DNA from: an uncultured Bacilli bacterium
Lineage (GTDB): Bacteria; Bacillota_I; Bacilli_A; RF39; UBA660
Direction: 5' to 3'
Assembly: GCA_934096235.1 (NCBI GenBank)
Contig: CAKOLO010000003.1
Span: 62,001-126,000, forward strand
DNA: 64,000 nucleotides
Both the position numbers and the translations under genes were made by a program. Shown here piece by piece: positions 25,353 to 34,128 of the stretch; within the stretch, counting starts at the first letter, position 1, and each line of letters begins with the position of its first letter. The notes beneath the pieces were generated by a model. The model was not told the origin of the DNA, made no database searches, and saw only the letters and a list, made by a program, of their open reading frames with translations.

Positions 25353-26429
25353 ATGAGTAACAAATATAGGGATATAGTTATTAGTGTATTATTTGTATTA
25401 GTGCTTTCATTATTCTTTATTTTAAACGTTTTTAAGAGTGATAATGAAGTATCAGTAAGTGAGAGACGTAAACTTACTTTAATGCCTAAATTTAGTTTTA
25501 AAACACTATTTAATGGTACATATTTTAATGAGTTTGATAAATACACTACTGATCAATTTATATATAGAGATAGTTTTAGAACTTTTAAAGCTAAGATGGA
25601 TTTAAATATTAAAAATAATTATCATAATTTATATATAAAAGATAATTATTTTATAGAGATGGAATATCCATTAAATATAGATTCAGTTGATAACTTAATT
25701 AATAAGATTAATTATATAAGAGATAATTATTTAAGTGAAAGTAATGTTTATTATTCTATAATACCTGATAAGAATTATTTTATTAATGATGGTAATTTAA
25801 GAATAGATTATCAATATTTAGAAGATTATATGTATAATAAATTAAGTTTTAGATATATTGATATTTTTAATACTTTAGAGTTAGATGATTATTATAAAAC
25901 AGATAGTCATTTTAAGATTGATAGAATAGAAAAGGTTGTTTCTAGATTACTTAGTGGTATGAATAATTATAATAGTGTTAATTATGATGTAGAGAAGGTT
26001 GGTAGTTTTGATGGTGTTTATAAGTCTAGAATACCTATAAGTAATGAAAGTGATGACTTATATATTATTAAGAATAATAATATTAATAATAGTTTAGTTT
26101 ATGATTATAGTAAAAATAGTTATATAGATTTTTATGATAAGAATAAACTTAATAGTAATGATTCATATGAAATGTATTTAGGAGGTAGTACTCCTTTAGT
26201 AAAAATATATAATAATGAAATAGATAGTGATAAGGAATTAATAATATTTAGAGATAGTTTTGGCAGTAGTTTAGCTCCATTATTTGTTTCATCATATAAA
26301 ACTATTACTTTAGTAGATACTAGGTATATGAGCCCTAAAATACTTGGTAATTATATTGATTTTAATAATAAAGATGTTTTGTTTATTTATAATACTTCTA
26401 TTATAAATAATAGTTATAGTTTGAAGTAA
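25353..26429 (+). CDS. DHHW/AlgX-family O-acetylation partner protein
   Basis: An N-terminal membrane anchor (about 9-28) is followed by ERRKLTLMPKFSFKTLFNG, YFNEFDKYTTDQFIYRDSFR and later IIFRDSFGSSLAPLF, all marks of the AlgJ/AlgX/DHHW family of SGNH-like acetyltransferases. In the family the catalytic Asp-His lie in a TDHHW-type motif; here the equivalent is KTDSHFK, so one His and the Trp are changed while Asp and one His remain. The Ser of RDSF should be the nucleophile. It acts with the MBOAT protein encoded 10 bases upstream to O-acetylate an envelope glycan. The start has AAGGAGG 7 bases upstream. The recipient polymer is not known; teichoic acids or peptidoglycan are possible. Confidence 0.87.
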   Translation: MSNKYRDIVISVLFVLVLSLFFILNVFKSDNEVSVSERRKLTLMPKFSFKTLFNGTYFNEFDKYTTDQFIYRDSFRTFKAKMDLNIKNNYHNLYIKDNYFIEMEYPLNIDSVDNLINKINYIRDNYLSESNVYYSIIPDKNYFINDGNLRIDYQYLEDYMYNKLSFRYIDIFNTLELDDYYKTDSHFKIDRIEKVVSRLLSGMNNYNSVNYDVEKVGSFDGVYKSRIPISNESDDLYIIKNNNINNSLVYDYSKNSYIDFYDKNKLNSNDSYEMYLGGSTPLVKIYNNEIDSDKELIIFRDSFGSSLAPLFVSSYKTITLVDTRYMSPKILGNYIDFNNKDVLFIYNTSIINNSYSLK

Positions 26430-26450
26430 GAAATGAAATATGTTATATGT

Positions 26451-26479
26451 AACCTAACTACTAGTGAGTTAGGTTTTAT
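26451..26479 (+). terminator. Terminator of the O-acetylation pair
   Basis: AACCTAACT (26451-26459) pairs perfectly with AGTTAGGTT (26467-26475) over a 7-base loop, followed by a short T-rich tract. The remaining spacer up to 26665 is AT-rich and shows no clear promoter or frame. Confidence 0.85.
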
Positions 26480-26665
26480 TATGTTTTAATATTTAAAAAT
26501 TTGTTATTTGAAATTTGATGATGAAGACTATATATCAATTATGATATGATTAAACTAAAGAATTGAAAACTAAAAATAATTTTAAAAGAGTATATGTTAG
26601 TTTAAATGGAAATCTTACTAATAATTTGATATACTATTTTTAGACACAAGAAGAGAGGCAGTTTT

Positions 26666-27496
26666 ATGATTAAAGGAAAACCATTTGTTAAGTGGGCTGG
26701 TGGAAAAAGACAAATATTAGATAAATTAAAAAAACATGTACCAGAAAATTTTGATACATATTATGAACCTTTTATAGGTGGTGGTGCTTTGTTATTTGAA
26801 TTATCTCCTAAAAAGGCTATAATAAACGATTCTAATGAAGAATTAATGAATGTATATAGATGTTTATGTAATGAAGATAAATTTAAGAAAATGTGTAGTG
26901 TTTTAAATCATTATGAAAAAGAACATTCTGAAGAGTTTTATTATGAAATTAGAAATAAAGATAGAAGTATAAGTTCATATAATAGACTTTCTGATTATAC
27001 TAAAGCAGCAAGAACTATATATTTAAATAAAGCATGTTTTAATGGACTTTATAGAGTTAATAGTAAGAATCAATTTAATGTACCATTTGGTAAGAAGACT
27101 AAAGTAAATACTTATGAAGGAAGTAATTTAATAACTGTTAGTAATTATCTTACTATTAATGATGTCACTATATTATGTGTTGATTTTGAAGAAGCAGTTA
27201 AGGATGCTAAAAAAGGGGACTTTGTGTATTTTGATCCGCCATATGATTCTGATACTAGTACATTTAATAGTTATACAGAAGATGGTTTTGGTAAAGAAGA
27301 ACAAGTAAGACTTGCTAGAGTATATAAAGAACTTGCTGATAGAGGTGTTTATGTAATGCTTTCTAATCATAATACAAGTTTAGTTAAAGAATTGTATAAA
27401 GATTATAATATAGATGTAATTGAAGCTAAAAGAAATATAAATTCTAATGGAAAAAAACGTGGTTATGTAGAAGAAGTTATTATTACTAATTATTAG
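26666..27496 (+). CDS. dam: DNA adenine methyltransferase (Dam/DpnM type)
   Basis: This is a D12-class N6-adenine methyltransferase. The AdoMet-binding motif is FVKWAGGKRQ (residues 8-17) with YEPFIGGGALLF, and the catalytic motif is FDPPYDS (about 190-196). Length 276 equals Dam and DpnM, which methylate GATC. No restriction endonuclease is in the neighbourhood and the gene lies between two terminators, so it looks like a solitary methylase with a possible housekeeping or regulatory role. GATC specificity is inferred from the family and not proven by sequence alone. AGAGAGG lies ahead of the ATG. Confidence 0.92.
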   Translation: MIKGKPFVKWAGGKRQILDKLKKHVPENFDTYYEPFIGGGALLFELSPKKAIINDSNEELMNVYRCLCNEDKFKKMCSVLNHYEKEHSEEFYYEIRNKDRSISSYNRLSDYTKAARTIYLNKACFNGLYRVNSKNQFNVPFGKKTKVNTYEGSNLITVSNYLTINDVTILCVDFEEAVKDAKKGDFVYFDPPYDSDTSTFNSYTEDGFGKEEQVRLARVYKELADRGVYVMLSNHNTSLVKELYKDYNIDVIEAKRNINSNGKKRGYVEEVIITNY

Positions 27497-27514
27497 ACTA
27501 GAAATAGTCTTTTA
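27495..27514 (+). terminator. Terminator of the ACTAGAAATAGT family
   Basis: AGACTA (27495-27500), GAAA loop, TAGTCT (27505-27510), then T residues; it starts inside the dam stop codon. Confidence 0.88.
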
Positions 27515-27522
27515 TTTTGTGT

Positions 27523-27528
27523 TATAAT
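27523..27528 (+). promoter_or_regulatory. -10 element of the WG-repeat gene
   Basis: TATAAT just after the terminator. Transcription would start near 27535, which rules out any upstream in-frame start and supports ATG 27562. Confidence 0.7.
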
Positions 27529-27561
27529 AGAGTGGAAAATAGAGAGGTTGGAAGTGATAAA

Positions 27562-29382
27562 ATGATATGTCCTAGATGTAAAGAAAACGTTATGGATGGA
27601 AGTTCTTTTTGCGTTAAATGTGGTTATAACTTTAATGCAAATAATAATCAACAAATGAGTAATCAAGTGAATAATAATACTGTTCCTAACAATGCTAATA
27701 ATTTCAATAATAATTTAAATAGTAATGTTAATGGAAACAATAGCACAAATAACAATTTATTTAATGAAAATAAAAAAGGTAATAATAAAATAGTTATTGG
27801 TGTAATAGCAGTAGCATTAGTATCTACCGTTGGATTCTTTGGATATAAATTCTTTACTAATAAAAATGGAGGTACAGGAATAAATAATGGTAATAATAAT
27901 TATGATTCAACTACTATTGGTACTTCTTTAATTCCTAATGAAAATGATATGTATGCTATATTTAATTATAAAGGCAATAAAGTAACTGATTTTATATATT
28001 CTTCAATTGATGAAAATGGATTTAGATATGGATCTGCTATTGTATCTGAAAAAGGTGGATCATTTTTAGTAAGTGAAGGTGGAAAAGAATTAACTAAACC
28101 TGGTGAATATTCTAGACTTTATATGTATAATGTACTTTATGATGCTGAAGTTAAGGATAGTGATAGTTTAGGATACTATTTATCTACTAAGGGTAAGAGA
28201 TTATTTAGTAAAGATGAATATGAAATTGTTAAAACTGATTATTTTAATGTCCCATTTTCAATAGTTAAAAATATTAAAACAAATGAAATAAGTTGTGTTG
28301 GTTCAAATGGTGAAATTCTTGCTACTATGCCAAGTAATGGTAGTACTATAAATCCTACATTTAAATATTCTGAAAAGAATGGTTATTTATCAGTATTTTA
28401 TGGTAATAAGTCATATATTATAGATATAAATAATAATAAATTATTAAGTTCATTTAGTTCTAATGATCAATATTGTTTTAATTCTTATAATGAAAATACT
28501 AAATTATTGATTACTTCTTTATGCAATACATATGATAAAAAAGGAAAAAGATATTATATGGCATTTAAAGATAATAAAGATATTAGTTCTAATGATTTTG
28601 ATACTAAATGTTCTAACTCATCATATGGTATTTCTTTTAAAGATGATAATACTATATGTAGTGGATATGGATATATATTTGATAAAGATTTAAAATATAT
28701 AGGTAGTGTTAGAGATTATAATTATATTATAGATTTTAATAATTATATAAAAGATGGTAAAGTATATAAGAATGGTAATGAAGTAAAGACATTATCTTGT
28801 TTACAAGTTGTTGCTAATGATAATAGAATTAGTGTAGATGGTTTTTATCATTTAAGAAGTTTAAAGAATTCTAAATGTAATGGGGATGGATTAATATCTC
28901 TTTATGATGTGAGTGGTAATAAAGTATCAAATTCATCATATTATTATATGTATGACTTTGATGATAATGGTTTAGCTATTGCTGGGGATAAAGACAGAAA
29001 ATTCTTCTTGATTAATAAAAAAGGTGAAAAAATAAGTGATAGTTATGATAAGGTTGAACTTAGTAATAAATATTATATAGTTACTTTAAATAATAAAAAA
29101 GGTGTAGTTGATACTAATGGTAAATTAGTAGTACCTTGTGATTATAGTAATATTACTATTAACTCTAGATTTGATTTATCTATTGCTGAGTTATATAATA
29201 ATGTTAATGGAAATGTTAGTTGTGTTATAAAGAATTTAAATGATAATAAAGAAATATATAGTGGTACTAATACTAGTGTTATACTTTATCAAAACTATTT
29301 AAATGTTTATGATAGTGATAATAGAGTTAATATTTATTATTCTTATTATACTGGTAAAGAATTTCATAGATTAAAAATTTAA
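27562..29382 (+). CDS. Zinc-ribbon membrane protein with WG-type repeats (606 aa)
   Basis: The protein begins MICPRCKENVMDGSSFCVKCG, a CxxC...CxxC zinc ribbon, then an Asn-rich linker, one membrane helix (about 76-95, IVIGVIAVALVSTVGFFGY) and a large outer region. The outer part has repeated beta units such as FLINKKGEKISDSYDKVEL and GVVDTNGKLVVPCDYSNI, which are WG (KWG)-type repeats, at least three by eye. Such zinc-ribbon/anchor/repeat proteins are common and poorly understood in gut Firmicutes. The start is ATG 27562 with GGAAGTG ahead of it; earlier frames lie within the promoter. It is monocistronic. The ligand of the repeat region is unknown. Confidence 0.82.
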   Translation: MICPRCKENVMDGSSFCVKCGYNFNANNNQQMSNQVNNNTVPNNANNFNNNLNSNVNGNNSTNNNLFNENKKGNNKIVIGVIAVALVSTVGFFGYKFFTNKNGGTGINNGNNNYDSTTIGTSLIPNENDMYAIFNYKGNKVTDFIYSSIDENGFRYGSAIVSEKGGSFLVSEGGKELTKPGEYSRLYMYNVLYDAEVKDSDSLGYYLSTKGKRLFSKDEYEIVKTDYFNVPFSIVKNIKTNEISCVGSNGEILATMPSNGSTINPTFKYSEKNGYLSVFYGNKSYIIDINNNKLLSSFSSNDQYCFNSYNENTKLLITSLCNTYDKKGKRYYMAFKDNKDISSNDFDTKCSNSSYGISFKDDNTICSGYGYIFDKDLKYIGSVRDYNYIIDFNNYIKDGKVYKNGNEVKTLSCLQVVANDNRISVDGFYHLRSLKNSKCNGDGLISLYDVSGNKVSNSSYYYMYDFDDNGLAIAGDKDRKFFLINKKGEKISDSYDKVELSNKYYIVTLNNKKGVVDTNGKLVVPCDYSNITINSRFDLSIAELYNNVNGNVSCVIKNLNDNKEIYSGTNTSVILYQNYLNVYDSDNRVNIYYSYYTGKEFHRLKI

Positions 29383-29396
29383 ATAATTGATTTTAG

Positions 29397-29419
29397 AAGA
29401 CTAGAAATAGTCTTTTTTT
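29397..29419 (+). terminator. Terminator of the ACTAGAAATAGT family
   Basis: AAGACTA (29397-29403), GAAA, TAGTCTT (29408-29414), T run. It insulates the SUF operon promoter that begins four bases later. Confidence 0.92.
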
Positions 29420-29423
29420 AGTA

Positions 29424-29452
29424 TTTACATAGACCCCCCTAGGGTGTATAAT
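29424..29452 (+). promoter_or_regulatory. SUF operon promoter with CsoR-type operator in the spacer
   Basis: TTTACA (29424-29429), 17-base spacer, TATAAT (29447-29452). The spacer contains ACCCCCCTAGGGTGT (29433-29447), centred on the perfect palindrome CCCTAGGG (29437-29444). G/C-tract palindromes of this kind are the known operators of CsoR-family repressors and are unique in this AT-rich window. Binding here would block RNA polymerase directly, so the csoR gene just downstream is probably autoregulated together with suf genes. Confidence 0.8.
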
Positions 29453-29468
29453 ATTTTTGGTGATTTAA

Positions 29469-29777
29469 ATGAGAGAAGAGTGTAAGAACTGTGGTATGTG
29501 TATGAATTCATTTCATAGAACAGAAAAAGAAACTCAAGATTTAATAAAGAGACTTAATGTTATAGAAGGACAAATTAAAGGTGTTAGACAAATGCTTGAG
29601 AGTGAACGTAAGTGTGAAGATGTGTTAATACAAGTATCAGCAATAACTAAATCATTACAAAGTTTTGGTAATACGCTTTTAAAAAGTCATTTGGAGACAT
29701 GTGTTACTAAAAAGATAATTAAAGGTGAAAATAAAGCTATAGATGAAGCTATGGATTTATTTAAGAAATTATATTAG
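29469..29777 (+). CDS. csoR: CsoR-family metal-sensing repressor heading the SUF operon
   Basis: The 102-residue all-helical protein belongs to the CsoR/RcnR family (RLNVIEGQIKGVRQML motif). Copper-site ligands are conserved with the exact CsoR spacing: C49, then H74 and C78 in HLETC, 25 and 4 residues apart. An extra N-terminal CKNCGMC (C5, C8, C11) with H16 is present. The C-H-C set favours a Cu(I) sensor over the His-lacking persulfide sensor CstR. A matching operator lies in its promoter. It is followed after 9 bases by sufC, an unusual gene order that ties Fe-S cluster assembly to copper or thiol stress, since copper destroys Fe-S clusters. The translation start is the ATG 17 bases after the -10; the RBS is weak. 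Confidence 0.9.
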   Translation: MREECKNCGMCMNSFHRTEKETQDLIKRLNVIEGQIKGVRQMLESERKCEDVLIQVSAITKSLQSFGNTLLKSHLETCVTKKIIKGENKAIDEAMDLFKKLY

Positions 29778-29786
29778 AGGTGGAAT

Positions 29787-30524
29787 ATGCTAGAGATTAA
29801 AAATATAAGTGTTAAAATTAAAGATTCAGATAAATATATAATAAATGGACTTTCTCTTAATATTAAAGATGGAGAAGTTCATGCGATAATGGGACCTAAT
29901 GGTACTGGTAAAAGTACATTATCTAAAGTAATAATGGGTAACTATAAATATGAACTAACTGAGGGAGATATACTACTAAATGGTGAAAGTATTAAAGACT
30001 TAAAAGTTAATGAAAGGGCTAAAAAGGGAATATTCTTAGCTATGCAAGATCCTACAGTAGTAGATGGTGTAACTAATAGTGAATTTCTAAAGACTGCTAG
30101 TAGAGAAATAACTGGTGAAAATATAGATTATTTTAAATTTCTTGATGAAGTTAATAAATCTATAGAGGATTTAGAATTTGATAAAGATATGTTATATCGC
30201 CACTTAAATAAAGGTTTTTCTGGTGGTGAGAAGAAGAAGAATGAAGTATTACAAATAAAGATGTTAAAACCTAAATTTATAATACTTGATGAAATAGATA
30301 GTGGACTAGATGTAGATAGTCTTAGAATAGTATGTGAAAATATTAATAAATATAGAGAAGAACATAAAGATACTTCAGTACTTATAATTACACATTATCC
30401 TAGAATACTTGAATATATTAATCCAGACTTTGTTCATATTATGAATAATGGTAAGATTGTTAAAACAGGTAATATGGATTTAGCATTTGATACAGAAAAA
30501 CATGGATATCATGAAAGAGGATAG
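29787..30524 (+). CDS. sufC: Fe-S assembly ATPase SufC
   Basis: An ABC-type ATPase of 245 residues: Walker A GPNGTGKST (about 33-41), signature FSGGEKKKNE, Walker B FIILDEIDSGLDVD, and the switch histidine in ITHYP. The FSGGEKKKNE signature and DEIDSGLD are characteristic of SufC. SufC powers the SufBCD scaffold on which Fe-S clusters are built. It is the second gene of the operon, with RBS AGAGGTGG just before its ATG, and is followed after two bases by sufD. Confidence 0.97.
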   Translation: MLEIKNISVKIKDSDKYIINGLSLNIKDGEVHAIMGPNGTGKSTLSKVIMGNYKYELTEGDILLNGESIKDLKVNERAKKGIFLAMQDPTVVDGVTNSEFLKTASREITGENIDYFKFLDEVNKSIEDLEFDKDMLYRHLNKGFSGGEKKKNEVLQIKMLKPKFIILDEIDSGLDVDSLRIVCENINKYREEHKDTSVLIITHYPRILEYINPDFVHIMNNGKIVKTGNMDLAFDTEKHGYHERG

Positions 30525-30526
30525 TC

Positions 30527-31126
30527 ATGGAAACAATAGAAATAAATGAAAATAAAGAATTATACTTATTTGATAAAATTAATCAAAGTAGAACTTATAA
30601 TGTAAGTGAGAACTCTAAATTAGTAGTATATCAATATGGAATTAATATAGATAATGATATAGTAATTAACTTAAATGGAGAGAATTCAGAAGTAGAATAT
30701 CACTATAGTACTATTAATTATGATGATCATAAATATAAAATAGTAGTAAATCATAATAGTAGTAAAACTATAAGTAATATATATAATCATGGAGTAAATG
30801 TTAAAGATAATAAACTAGATTTTGATATAACTGGTTATGTTCCAAATAAAAGTGATAAAAGTGAATGTAATCAAAAAAATCAAATACTTAATATTAAAGA
30901 TGGTAAGAGTACTATACTTCCTAAATTATTAATAGATAACTATGATGTAGTAAGTTCTCACTCTGCATATATTGGTAAATTTAAAGATGAAATATTATTC
31001 TATTTGATGAGTAGAGGTATTAGTGAGAAAGTAAGTTATGACTTATTAATTAAGAGTTTCTTAGTAAATAATTGTGAAAATAAAGAAATAATTGAAACTT
31101 TAGAAAAAGAAATAAATAAGATTTGA
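30527..31126 (+). CDS. sufD: Short SufD-like scaffold subunit (199 aa)
   Basis: The C-terminal half carries the SufB/SufD family signature: NYDVVSSHSAYIGKFKDEILFYLMSRGIS, then a helical end. The middle is the beta-helix portion (GENSEVEYHYSTIN; DNKLDFDITGYVP). At 199 residues it is about half the usual 380-430, because the N-terminal helical domain and part of the beta-helix are missing. Start, RBS and coupling to neighbours look normal, so it is a naturally minimal SufD and not a fragment. SufD binds SufB and SufC and is needed for iron entry. The conserved histidine in the S-H-S segment is retained. It ends in TGA, evidence for the standard genetic code. Confidence 0.85.
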   Translation: METIEINENKELYLFDKINQSRTYNVSENSKLVVYQYGINIDNDIVINLNGENSEVEYHYSTINYDDHKYKIVVNHNSSKTISNIYNHGVNVKDNKLDFDITGYVPNKSDKSECNQKNQILNIKDGKSTILPKLLIDNYDVVSSHSAYIGKFKDEILFYLMSRGISEKVSYDLLIKSFLVNNCENKEIIETLEKEINKI

Positions 31127-31134
31127 GGTGTGTT

Positions 31135-32331
31135 ATGAATAGAGAAGATTTTCCAGCATTAAATGACAAATTAATATATTTTGATAATAGTGCAACTTCT
31201 TTAAAACCTAAATGTGTTATAGATAAGATGGTAGAGTATTATAGTAAGTATACTTCTAATATACATAGAGGTGACTATGATAATGCGATGCGTACTAATA
31301 AAGAGTATGATGAAACTAGAGAAGTAGTAAAGAACTTTATAAATGCTAAAAGTAGTGATGAAATAGTATTTACTAGTGGAACAACTGATTCTATGAATAC
31401 TATAGTTTTTGGATACTTTAAAAATGTACTTAATAAAGATGATGAAGTATTAATTACTAAGAGTGAACATGCATCTAATGTACTTCCTTGGTTTGTACTT
31501 GAAAAGATGGGAAAATGTACTGTTAAATATATACCACTTGATGAAAATTATGAAGTAACTTTAGAAAATGTTAAATCTTCAATAACAAAGAATACTAAAG
31601 TAATAAGTATAGCTCATGTATCTAATGTAATAGGGGACGTTCGTGATATAGAAGGCATTGGTGGAGTAGCAAAAGAAAATAATTTATATTTTGTTGTTGA
31701 TGCTGCTCAAAGTGTATCTCATATAAATATAGATGTTGTTAAAAGTAATGTATCATTTTTAGCATTTAGTGGTCATAAGATGTGTGGTCCTACTGGAGTA
31801 GGTGTTTTATATGGAAAGAGTGAATATTTAAAAGATTTAGTTCCTCTTAAGTATGGTGGAGGCATGAATGAAAGCTTTGAAAGTGATAAATGTTATGTAA
31901 TAAAAAGTTATCCAACTAACTTAGAAGCAGGTACTCCTCCGATAGCTGAAGTAATAGGTCTTAAAGAAGCAATTAGATATGTTACTAGTATTGGGATTGA
32001 TAACATTCATAAACACGAAGTAGAGCTTAAAAAGTACTTATTATCTAAGATTAAAGAAATGGATAATATAATTATATACAATAAGAATAGTGAAAGTGGA
32101 ATAGTTACATTTAATATAAAAGATGTGTTTGCTCAAGATACATCAGTATATCTAAATACATATGGTATAGCTATAAGAGCAGGTAATCACTGTGCTAAGA
32201 TATTAAAAGATGACTTAGGTATTAAGAATACTTGTAGAATTAGTTTCTATATTTATAATACTTATGAAGAAGTAGATAAGTTAGTAGAAGCACTTAAAAA
32301 TAGTGATAAATTATATGATGTGGTGATATAG
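31135..32331 (+). CDS. sufS: Cysteine desulfurase SufS
   Basis: A PLP-dependent class V aminotransferase-fold enzyme (398 residues from ATG 31135). The PLP lysine is in AFSGHKMCGPTGVGVLYG and the active-site cysteine in RAGNHCAKI; NSATSLKP, TSGTTDSMN and DAAQSVSH are further family motifs. SufS takes sulfur from cysteine as a persulfide and hands it to SufU, encoded next. ATG 31135 is chosen since GAGGTG lies just upstream; the earlier in-frame TTG at 31123 overlaps the sufD stop. The usual RAGxHC sequence marks it as a SufS-type (group II) desulfurase. Confidence 0.97.
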   Translation: MNREDFPALNDKLIYFDNSATSLKPKCVIDKMVEYYSKYTSNIHRGDYDNAMRTNKEYDETREVVKNFINAKSSDEIVFTSGTTDSMNTIVFGYFKNVLNKDDEVLITKSEHASNVLPWFVLEKMGKCTVKYIPLDENYEVTLENVKSSITKNTKVISIAHVSNVIGDVRDIEGIGGVAKENNLYFVVDAAQSVSHINIDVVKSNVSFLAFSGHKMCGPTGVGVLYGKSEYLKDLVPLKYGGGMNESFESDKCYVIKSYPTNLEAGTPPIAEVIGLKEAIRYVTSIGIDNIHKHEVELKKYLLSKIKEMDNIIIYNKNSESGIVTFNIKDVFAQDTSVYLNTYGIAIRAGNHCAKILKDDLGIKNTCRISFYIYNTYEEVDKLVEALKNSDKLYDVVI

Positions 32332-32760
32332 ATGAATAAAGAAATTAAAAGAGAGATAATACTTGATAATTATCAAAATCCTGTTAATAGGGGTCTTGTT
32401 GATGATAAAAGTTATATTCTTAAAAATACTAATAGTGATTCATGTATAGATAATATAGATTTAATGTTAAAGATAGTAGATGAAAGAATAGTAGATGCTA
32501 GATTTGATGGAGAAGCATGTGCGATATGTACTTCTGCTGTTAGTATAATGATTAAGAAAGTTATTGGTAAAACAATAAGTGAAGCGGAAGAGATAATTAC
32601 TAATTATCAAAATATGATTAATGAAAAAGAATATGATAAAGATTTACTTGGAGAGTTAAATGTATATGATGAAATATACTTACAACCTAATCGTAAGAAT
32701 TGTGCATTACTTCCAAGTAAAGCAATTATTAATATAATTAAAATATATGAAAATAAATAG
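32332..32760 (+). CDS. sufU: Sulfurtransferase SufU
   Basis: A 142-residue IscU-like protein with three cysteines at the zinc/sulfur acceptor sites: SDSCIDNIDL, GEACAICTSA and RKNCALLPS. The first site reads C-I-D where most have C-G-D, but the aspartate is kept. The insertion between the second and third cysteine fits SufU rather than IscU. SufU accepts persulfide from SufS and passes it to SufBCD. It starts directly after the sufS stop, which shows translational coupling, and is followed by sufB after 14 bases. Confidence 0.95.
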   Translation: MNKEIKREIILDNYQNPVNRGLVDDKSYILKNTNSDSCIDNIDLMLKIVDERIVDARFDGEACAICTSAVSIMIKKVIGKTISEAEEIITNYQNMINEKEYDKDLLGELNVYDEIYLQPNRKNCALLPSKAIINIIKIYENK

Positions 32761-32774
32761 AAAGAAGAGAATGT

Positions 32775-34094
32775 ATGGAAATAGTAGGTTTAACAAAAGA
32801 AAATGTTCTTAAGATTTCTAATATAAAAAAAGAAGAGGAATGGATAAAAGATTTTAGACTTAAAGGTTATGAAAGTTTTATTAAACAAGGTAATCCTTCT
32901 TTTGGTCCAGATGTAACTTTAGATTATGATAAAATAGTTTATTATAAAAGTAATGACGCAGATAAGAAAATAGAGAGTGACTGGAATAATGTACTTAAAC
33001 CTGTAGTTGATGAACTTGATGATTTAGGTGTACTTGAGAGTGAAAAACATTTAGGTGGTATGGGAGTACAATATGAAAGTGAAGTAATTTATCATAATAT
33101 GATTGAAGAACTTGAAAGTAAGAATGTTATATTTACTTCTATTGAGACTGCGATGAGGGAACACAAAGATATAGTAGAAAAGTACTTTGGTAAGATTGTT
33201 AATATGAATGAAAACAAATTTGCTGCTTTAAATAGTGCTGTATTTAGTGGTGGTAGTTTCATTTATATACCAAAGAATACTCATTTAGATAGACCTCTTC
33301 AAAGTTATTTTAGAATTAATAGTAAGAATATGGGTCAATTTGAAAGAACTCTAATAATAGTAGATGATAACTCAAGTCTTCATTATGTTGAAGGATGTAC
33401 TGCGCCTACTTATAGTGAGTCTTCACTTCATGCAGCTGTTGTAGAAATCTATGTAGGAAAGAACAGTAAGTGTAGATATTCAACTATTCAAAACTGGGCA
33501 ACTAATGTGTATAATTTAGTTACTAAAAGAGCTATAGTTGATGAAGGTGGATTAATGGAATGGATTGATGGTAATATTGGTTCTAAGATTACCATGAAGT
33601 ATCCATGTTGCGTTTTAAAGGGTGATAACTCAAGTGGTACTTGTATAACTATTGGTGTGGCTAAGAAGGGTCAAATACAAGATACTGGTGCTCGTATGAT
33701 ACATATAGGTAAAAATACAAAGAGTAATATAGTATCTAAAAGTATAGCTAGTGATGGAGGTAATTCTACATATAGAGGTAAAGTAGATATAAAGAAGACT
33801 GCAGAAAATAGTGAAGCTATGGTTAAGTGTGATACATTAATATTAGATGGTATTTCTAAGAGTGATACTATACCAGTTAATACATGTAATAACATAACAT
33901 CAAATATTGAACATGAAGCAACTGTATCTAAGATAAGTGATGAAGTATTATTTTATTTGATGAGTAGGGGTCTTAGTGAAGAGAAGGCAACTGAGTTAAT
34001 AGTACTAGGGTTCTTAGATAGATTTAGAAGTGAACTACCTATGGAGTATGCTGTTGAATTAAATCAACTTATTAAAAATAATTTACATTTATAA
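32775..34094 (+). CDS. sufB: Fe-S cluster scaffold protein SufB
   Basis: A full-length SufB (439 residues). Motifs include GNPSFGPDVTLDYDKIVYYK, AALNSAVFSGGSFIYIPKNTHLDRPLQSYFRIN in two parts, EGCTAPTYSESSLHAAVVEI with the conserved cysteine, and the C-terminal DEVLFYLMSRGLSEEKA signature shared with the short SufD. SufB carries the nascent cluster in a SufBC2D complex. It is the last gene of the operon and ends at a bidirectional terminator. Order csoR-C-D-S-U-B is the usual Firmicutes suf order preceded by a regulator. Confidence 0.97.
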   Translation: MEIVGLTKENVLKISNIKKEEEWIKDFRLKGYESFIKQGNPSFGPDVTLDYDKIVYYKSNDADKKIESDWNNVLKPVVDELDDLGVLESEKHLGGMGVQYESEVIYHNMIEELESKNVIFTSIETAMREHKDIVEKYFGKIVNMNENKFAALNSAVFSGGSFIYIPKNTHLDRPLQSYFRINSKNMGQFERTLIIVDDNSSLHYVEGCTAPTYSESSLHAAVVEIYVGKNSKCRYSTIQNWATNVYNLVTKRAIVDEGGLMEWIDGNIGSKITMKYPCCVLKGDNSSGTCITIGVAKKGQIQDTGARMIHIGKNTKSNIVSKSIASDGGNSTYRGKVDIKKTAENSEAMVKCDTLILDGISKSDTIPVNTCNNITSNIEHEATVSKISDEVLFYLMSRGLSEEKATELIVLGFLDRFRSELPMEYAVELNQLIKNNLHL

Positions 34095-34101
34095 AAAAAA
34101 T

Positions 34102-34127
34102 AAGAGTTCAAAAATTTGAACTCTTTT
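34102..34127. terminator. Bidirectional terminator between sufB and the LCP gene
   Basis: AAGAGTTCAAA (34102-34112) pairs with 34115-34125, flanked by A-rich and T-rich tracts so that it can act on both strands. Confidence 0.9.
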
Positions 34128-34128
34128 G

